Source: CAYXGZ01 sp964464755 (GTDB lineage: Bacteria; Planctomycetota; MHYJ01; JACPRB01). Taken from it: a stretch of 8,493 bases of DNA. Of this stretch, positions 5,068 to 8,493 are shown one piece after another. Every line of letters begins with the position of its first letter. The stretch's first letter is position 1. Position numbers and translations under genes: made by a program. The DNA is taken from the NCBI GenBank assembly GCA_964464755.1, contig CAYXGZ010000091.1, forward strand, positions 1 to 8,493. The letters are read 5' to 3'. Under the pieces are notes generated by a model. It was not told where the DNA came from and did no database searches. It worked only from the letters and a program-made list of their open reading frames with translations.

Positions 5068-7023
5068 ATGGCGCAGATCGTCTTCATCGACGGGCCCCGG
5101 ATGGGCAGCACCGTGCCCCTCGCCGCCTCGAACCTCCTCGGCCGCGCGGGGACCTGCTCCGTCCGCCTCACCGAGACCGGCATCCTCGACCAGCACGCCT
5201 CCATCAGCTACCGCGAGAAGGCCTGGCACATCGCCCGCAGCGACCCCAAGGCCCGCCTCGCCGTCAACGGGCGCGAGACGACCCAGGCCGTCCTCCGCCA
5301 CGGGGACATCCTCGAGCTCGGCCCCGTCACCGTCCTCTTCAGCGACGAGGCCTCCCGCCACGGCGCGCCCGCCGCCCCGCCGGCCTCGATGGAGGCCTCC
5401 GACCCCCGCGCCTCCTCGACGATCGAATCCCGCGTCAAGCAGTTCACCACGCCCGCCGAGGCCATCGCCGCCTTCAAGAAGAACAACCGCCTCGCCCACG
5501 ACCTCGAGACGCTCTACCGCGTCAGCAGCGCCCTCGGCGGCACGCTGAACCTCGAGGACCTCCTGAAGTCCTTCAACGCGATCCTCTTCGAGGTCTTCCA
5601 CCCCGACCGCGTCTTCATCCTCCTCGCCGACGAGCTCGGCGGCCTCCGCGTCGCCGCCAAGCGCTTCAGCGAGCGCAGCTCCCTCACCGGCCAGACCCAG
5701 GTCAGCTGGACGATCATCAACGAGGCCGCGGCGACCCGCGAGGGCATCCTGACCCTCGACGCCTCCGCCGACGAGCGCTTCAAGCTCGGCGAGAGCATCG
5801 TCGACCAGAGCATCCAGTCCGCGCTCTGCTCGCCGGTCGTCAAGCAGGACCGCGTCATCGGCGCGATCTACATCGACTCCACGACCTCCCTGTCCCCCTT
5901 CACGCGCGAGGACCTGAACCTCCTCGGCGCCGCCGCGTCCCAGTTCGGCCTCGCCGTCGACGCGGCCCAGGTCTACGACCGCCAGGTCGAGTACAGCCGC
6001 AAGCTCATCCTCCTCGGCGAGAACAGCCGGAAGATCAGCTCCTTCCTGTCCCGGGACGCCATCGCCCGGGAGGCCGTCGAGGCGGCCGGCCGCATCTTCG
6101 ACGCGGAGCGCGTCAGCCTCTTCCTCGCCGACGCGGCCGGCGAGCTGGCCCTGGCCCACTCCCGCCACATCCCGAAGTCGGAGTGGCCGACCTGCAAGCT
6201 CAAGCGGGGCGAGCGCATCGCGGGACGGGTCTACGCCGAGGGCAAGCCGCTGCTCGTCACCGAGACCAAGCCGGGCGGCCCCGTCCCCATCCGCGCCTAC
6301 GAGACCGGCTCCTACCTCGTCGTCCCCATCGTCGCCTTCGGCGAGGGCCTGCGCCGCGAGACCAAGCCCGTCGGCGTGCTCTGCATCACCGACAAGAAGT
6401 CCCGGCGCATCTTCGACGCGGCCGACCAGGAGTTCATGACGATCTTCTCCGCCCAGGTCGCCATCGCCCTGCAGAACGCCTCGCTCTTCGAGCGCTCGAC
6501 CGTGGACACGCTCACGCGGCTCTTCACCCGGCAGTTCTTCTTCGCCCGCCTCGAGGAGGAGTACGCGGCCCACCGGGCCCAGAAGGCGCCGCTGACGGTC
6601 CTGATGCTGGACATCGACCACTTCAAGGCCAAGAACGACCAGTACGGCCACGCCGCGGGCGACCAGGTGCTCCGGGACGTGGCCGACGCCTGCAAGTCCC
6701 GCGTCCTCCTCACCGGCGGGATGATCGCCCGCTTCGGCGGCGAGGAGTTCGTCGCCTACCTCCCGGGCTGCCCCGAGGCCCGGGGCCGGGCCGTCGCCGA
6801 GGAGATCCGCCGCGACGTGGAGGCCCGGAAGATCTCCTTCGAGGGGATCCCCATGCCCACGACGATCAGCATCGGCGTGGCCGAGCTCAGGCCCGCGGAC
6901 TCGCCGGAATCCGTCGTGAAGCGGGCCGACGTCGCGCTCTACGCCGCCAAGCGCAACGGGCGCAACCGGGTGGAGACGGAGACCGAGGGGAACTCGTCGT
7001 CCGTGGCGATCAAGAAACCCTAG
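5068..7023 (+). CDS. FHA-GAF-GAF-GGDEF protein, probable diguanylate cyclase
   Basis: A 651-residue soluble signalling protein with no membrane segment. An FHA domain (about 1-93) shows L24-G25-R26, H43-A44-S45-I46 and V66-N67-G68. A linker (94-140) leads to GAF 1 (about 146-305) and GAF 2 (about 312-473). A C-terminal GGDEF domain (about 478-640) carries D515-I-D517-H-F-K, N523 and D532 of the NDQYGHAAGD motif, and the intact active site G557-G-E-E-F561, so synthesis of c-di-GMP from two GTP is expected. The inhibitory RxxD site, nine residues before GGEEF, is absent: residues 548-551 read LTGG. The start of the domain reads DTLTRLFTRQFF rather than DxLTGLxNRRxF. In the FHA domain, the usual Ser-Arg phosphothreonine contacts align with L40 and D41. 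No EAL or HD-GYP domain is present. The ATG start fits the promoter 13 bases upstream. The stop overlaps the stop of der. Confidence 0.93.
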   Translation: MAQIVFIDGPRMGSTVPLAASNLLGRAGTCSVRLTETGILDQHASISYREKAWHIARSDPKARLAVNGRETTQAVLRHGDILELGPVTVLFSDEASRHGAPAAPPASMEASDPRASSTIESRVKQFTTPAEAIAAFKKNNRLAHDLETLYRVSSALGGTLNLEDLLKSFNAILFEVFHPDRVFILLADELGGLRVAAKRFSERSSLTGQTQVSWTIINEAAATREGILTLDASADERFKLGESIVDQSIQSALCSPVVKQDRVIGAIYIDSTTSLSPFTREDLNLLGAAASQFGLAVDAAQVYDRQVEYSRKLILLGENSRKISSFLSRDAIAREAVEAAGRIFDAERVSLFLADAAGELALAHSRHIPKSEWPTCKLKRGERIAGRVYAEGKPLLVTETKPGGPVPIRAYETGSYLVVPIVAFGEGLRRETKPVGVLCITDKKSRRIFDAADQEFMTIFSAQVAIALQNASLFERSTVDTLTRLFTRQFFFARLEEEYAAHRAQKAPLTVLMLDIDHFKAKNDQYGHAAGDQVLRDVADACKSRVLLTGGMIARFGGEEFVAYLPGCPEARGRAVAEEIRRDVEARKISFEGIPMPTTISIGVAELRPADSPESVVKRADVALYAAKRNGRNRVETETEGNSSSVAIKKP

Positions 7024-8345
7024 CGGCCGCGGGGCGGGCCGGTCCGCGCCCGGAACACCATCCGGATCGGGACCTCGGGGAACGGCAGGAACTGCCGGAA
7101 CTTGTTCTCGAGGAAGCGGATGTAGTCCTGCGTGAAGTTCTTCGGGTCGTTCACGAAGATCGCGAAGGTCGGCGGCAGGACCCGGGTCTGCGTCGCGTAG
7201 TAGATCTTCGGCTCCCGCGGCCCGCGCGTGCCCGGCGAGCGCTCCGCCTCGGCCCGGTGCAGGGCCTTGTTCACGATGGGCGTCGGGATCTGCGTCGAGG
7301 CCTGGTGCACCAGGTCCCCCGCCACCTTGAAGACGTCCCAGATCCGCTCGCCCTTCAGCGCGGACATGATCATCACCGGCGCGTACTTCAGCACCGGCAT
7401 GGCCTTGCCCACGTACTCCTCGAACTCGTCCGGGCTCATCTTCGAGGGGACCAGGTCCCACTTGTTCAGGACGATGACGCAGGGCTTGCAGCGCTCCTCG
7501 ATGATCCCCGCGATGCGCTTGTCGATCTCCGTGATCTTCTCGACCACGTCGACCATGAGCAGCACCGCGTCGGCCCGGTCGATCGCCTCCGCCGTCCGCA
7601 CCTGGCTGAAGAGCTCGACGGAGTCCTCGACCTTGGCCCGCTTCCGCAGGCCCGCCGTGTCCACGAGGATGTAGGCCTTCTTCCCCTTCTGCACCCGGAC
7701 GTCCACGGCGTCCCGCGTCGTCCCCGGGATCTCGCTGACGACCACCCGCTCCTCGCCCGCCAGGGCGTTCACGAGCGTCGACTTGCCGACGTTGCGCTTG
7801 CCGACGATGGCGATGCGGACCGGCCGCGTCGAGGCCAGGGACTGCGCCGGCAGGCGCTCCACCACCGCCTCGACGAGCTCGCCCACCGACTTCCGGTGCG
7901 CCGCGCTCACCTCGAAGGGCTCGCCCCAGCCCAGCTCCGTCCAGGGCAGCAGCGTCGCCGCGATCGCCCGCGTGTCCACCTTGTTCGCGACCAGGAGCAC
8001 GGGCTTGCCCGCCGAGCGGAGCCGCAGCGAGACCTCGCGGTCCCGCGCCGTCAGCCCCTCGATCGCGTCCACGACGAAGAGGACGAGGTCCGCCTCCTCG
8101 ATGGCGAAGCGGATCTGCCGCCCCACGGACTCGTAGAACTTGTCCTCGCGGCCCAGGCCGATGCCCGCGGTGTCCACGAGGTCGAAGCGCCGTCCGGCCG
8201 ACTCGATCTCCACCGAGACCCGGTCCCGCGTCGTGCCCGCCTGGCGGTCGACGATCGAGATCCGGCGGCCGGCCATCGCGTTGAGCAGCGAGGACTTGCC
8301 GACGTTCTGGCGGCCGACGATGGCGACGACGGGCGGTCTGTCCAT
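7020..8345 (-). CDS. der: Ribosome-associated GTPase Der (EngA)
   Basis: A 441-residue protein with two consecutive TRAFAC GTPase domains and a C-terminal KH-like domain, required for 50S subunit maturation. GTPase 1 has G11-R-Q-N-V-G-K17-S-S19, the G2 GTTRD at 37-41, D58-T-A-G61 and N121-K-V-D124. GTPase 2 has G182-K-R-N-V-G-K188-S-T190, then PGTTRDAVD, DTAGLRKR, and NKWD near residue 298. The KH-like domain follows, with KIYYATQTRVLPPTFAIFVNDP and FLENKFRQFLPFPEVPIRMVFR close to the C-terminus. Length and motif order are standard. ATG at 8345 is chosen because it opens directly on the first GTPase domain and the upstream in-frame extension reads through the divergent gene's promoter. TATACT at 8364-8359 lies 13 bases before the start; the leader is C-rich without a Shine-Dalgarno. 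Its TAG stop (7022-7020) overlaps the stop of the convergent GGDEF gene. Confidence 0.98.
   Translation of the reverse strand: MDRPPVVAIVGRQNVGKSSLLNAMAGRRISIVDRQAGTTRDRVSVEIESAGRRFDLVDTAGIGLGREDKFYESVGRQIRFAIEEADLVLFVVDAIEGLTARDREVSLRLRSAGKPVLLVANKVDTRAIAATLLPWTELGWGEPFEVSAAHRKSVGELVEAVVERLPAQSLASTRPVRIAIVGKRNVGKSTLVNALAGEERVVVSEIPGTTRDAVDVRVQKGKKAYILVDTAGLRKRAKVEDSVELFSQVRTAEAIDRADAVLLMVDVVEKITEIDKRIAGIIEERCKPCVIVLNKWDLVPSKMSPDEFEEYVGKAMPVLKYAPVMIMSALKGERIWDVFKVAGDLVHQASTQIPTPIVNKALHRAEAERSPGTRGPREPKIYYATQTRVLPPTFAIFVNDPKNFTQDYIRFLENKFRQFLPFPEVPIRMVFRARTGPPRGR
7032..7051 (+). terminator. Weak hairpin after the GGDEF gene, inside the 3' end of der
   Basis: GGGCG at 7032-7036 pairs with CGCCC at 7047-7051, extended by GG 7037-7038 with CC 7044-7045 across a bulged G. 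It begins 8 bases after the GGDEF stop and lies in the last codons of der. No U-tract follows, and GC-rich coding sequence often gives such stems by chance. Confidence 0.22.
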
Positions 8346-8358
8346 GGGGGGGCGCACA

Positions 8359-8364
8359 GTATAC
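8359..8364 (-). promoter_or_regulatory. Candidate -10 element of der
   Basis: TATACT on the minus strand (8364-8359) matches TATAAT at 5 of 6 bases, 13 bases before the der ATG. The predicted leader is about 7 bases. I find no -35 hexamer at 16-18 bases, where the divergent gene's coding sequence already begins. Confidence 0.42.
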
Positions 8365-8367
8365 AAT
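8362..8367 (+). promoter_or_regulatory. Candidate -10 element of the divergent gene at 8377
   Basis: TACAAT (5 of 6 to TATAAT) ends 9 bases before the GTG at 8377, predicting a leaderless or very short leader transcript. A weak -35 (TGTCCA at 8339-8344, 3 of 6) sits 17 bases upstream, over the der start codon. It overlaps the der -10 on the opposite strand through the shared GTATAC palindrome (8359-8364). Confidence 0.38.
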
Positions 8368-8376
8368 CCCCCGCCG

Positions 8377-8493
8377 GTGAAAAAGCTCCTGACCCTCCCC
8401 AACGCCGTCCTCGCCGCGCTCGCCGCGGGGCTGGTCTTCGGCGCCCTGTGCCGGGAGTTCGACCTCCTCGCCCGCTCGCCGGTCCTCCACAAG
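8377..8493 (+). CDS. N-terminal fragment of a probable membrane or exported protein, 3'-truncated
   Basis: Thirty-nine codons from a GTG start run to the right window edge without a stop. The peptide begins MKKLLTLPNAVLAALAAGL, followed by VFGALCREFDLLARSPVLHK: two lysines, then about 20 hydrophobic residues, then a polar stretch. This is the pattern of a first transmembrane helix or signal anchor, as in many secondary transporters. Coding character is strong, since 38 of 39 codons end in G or C, and a -10-like TACAAT lies just upstream. The family cannot be named from this much; a cation:dicarboxylate-type symporter is only one guess. It is divergent from der with 31 bp between start codons. 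Confidence 0.62.
   Translation, partial: MKKLLTLPNAVLAALAAGLVFGALCREFDLLARSPVLHK

Noticed and set aside
4807..8490. A 1227-codon open frame on the minus strand spanning ssrA, the GGDEF gene and der
   Set aside because: It is out of frame with der, repeats Gly, Asp and Arg without any domain, and runs through the tmRNA. It is a GC-driven artefact.
1..8493. Mobile elements, CRISPR repeats, tRNA or rRNA genes, toxin-antitoxin pairs
   Set aside because: I looked on both strands and saw no direct repeat array, transposase motif, tRNA cloverleaf other than the tRNA-like part of tmRNA, or small gene pair.

Overview
This window comes from a very GC-rich bacterium. Codon third positions are almost all G or C in every gene, and the genes are tightly packed on both strands. 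It reads as chromosomal core and regulatory DNA: no transposase, phage gene, CRISPR array or obvious transferred island is visible. The combination of sigma-54 activator, FHA/GAF/GGDEF signalling, a one-piece tmRNA and Der fits several GC-rich lineages (for example Planctomycetota, Myxococcota or Acidobacteriota). I cannot place it more precisely by eye.

Layout from left to right. (1) Positions 2-682 (+) hold the C-terminal half of a sigma-54-dependent activator of the NtrC/FhlA type. (2) Positions 683-856 are an AT-richer regulatory gap. It holds three inverted repeats, a near-consensus -24/-12 element and alternative leader hairpins. (3) Positions 857-2224 (+) encode an RpoD-like sigma-70 factor with a long non-conserved segment and no region 1.1. 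(4) Positions 2270-3355 (+) encode the Mrp/ApbC Fe-S cluster carrier ATPase. (5) Positions 3384-3989 (-) encode an unusual fusion of a GIY-YIG nuclease-like domain and a GNAT acetyltransferase domain. (6) Positions 4030-4512 (+) are smpB, and its partner ssrA (tmRNA) lies convergently at 4601-4967 (-); together they form the trans-translation ribosome rescue system. (7) Positions 5068-7023 (+) encode an FHA-GAF-GAF-GGDEF diguanylate cyclase. (8) Positions 7020-8345 (-) are der (engA), a double-GTPase ribosome assembly factor. (9) Positions 8377-8493 (+) are the first 39 codons of a probable membrane protein cut by the window edge.

Two regulatory themes stand out. First, the sigma-54 activator gene is followed by a -24/-12-like element and palindromes at enhancer distance, directly ahead of a sigma-70-family gene. 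This suggests a sigma-54 to sigma-70 relay. Second, five of the gene starts (GIY-YIG/GNAT, smpB, the FHA/GGDEF gene, der and the last gene) have a -10-like hexamer only about 8-13 bases before the start codon and no well-placed Shine-Dalgarno sequence. They look leaderless or nearly so, and two divergent pairs share intergenic gaps of only 40 and 31 bp. Convergent ends are equally compact: GC-rich hairpins without U-tracts lie after mrp, smpB and ssrA, and the stop codons of the GGDEF gene and der overlap within one CTAG.
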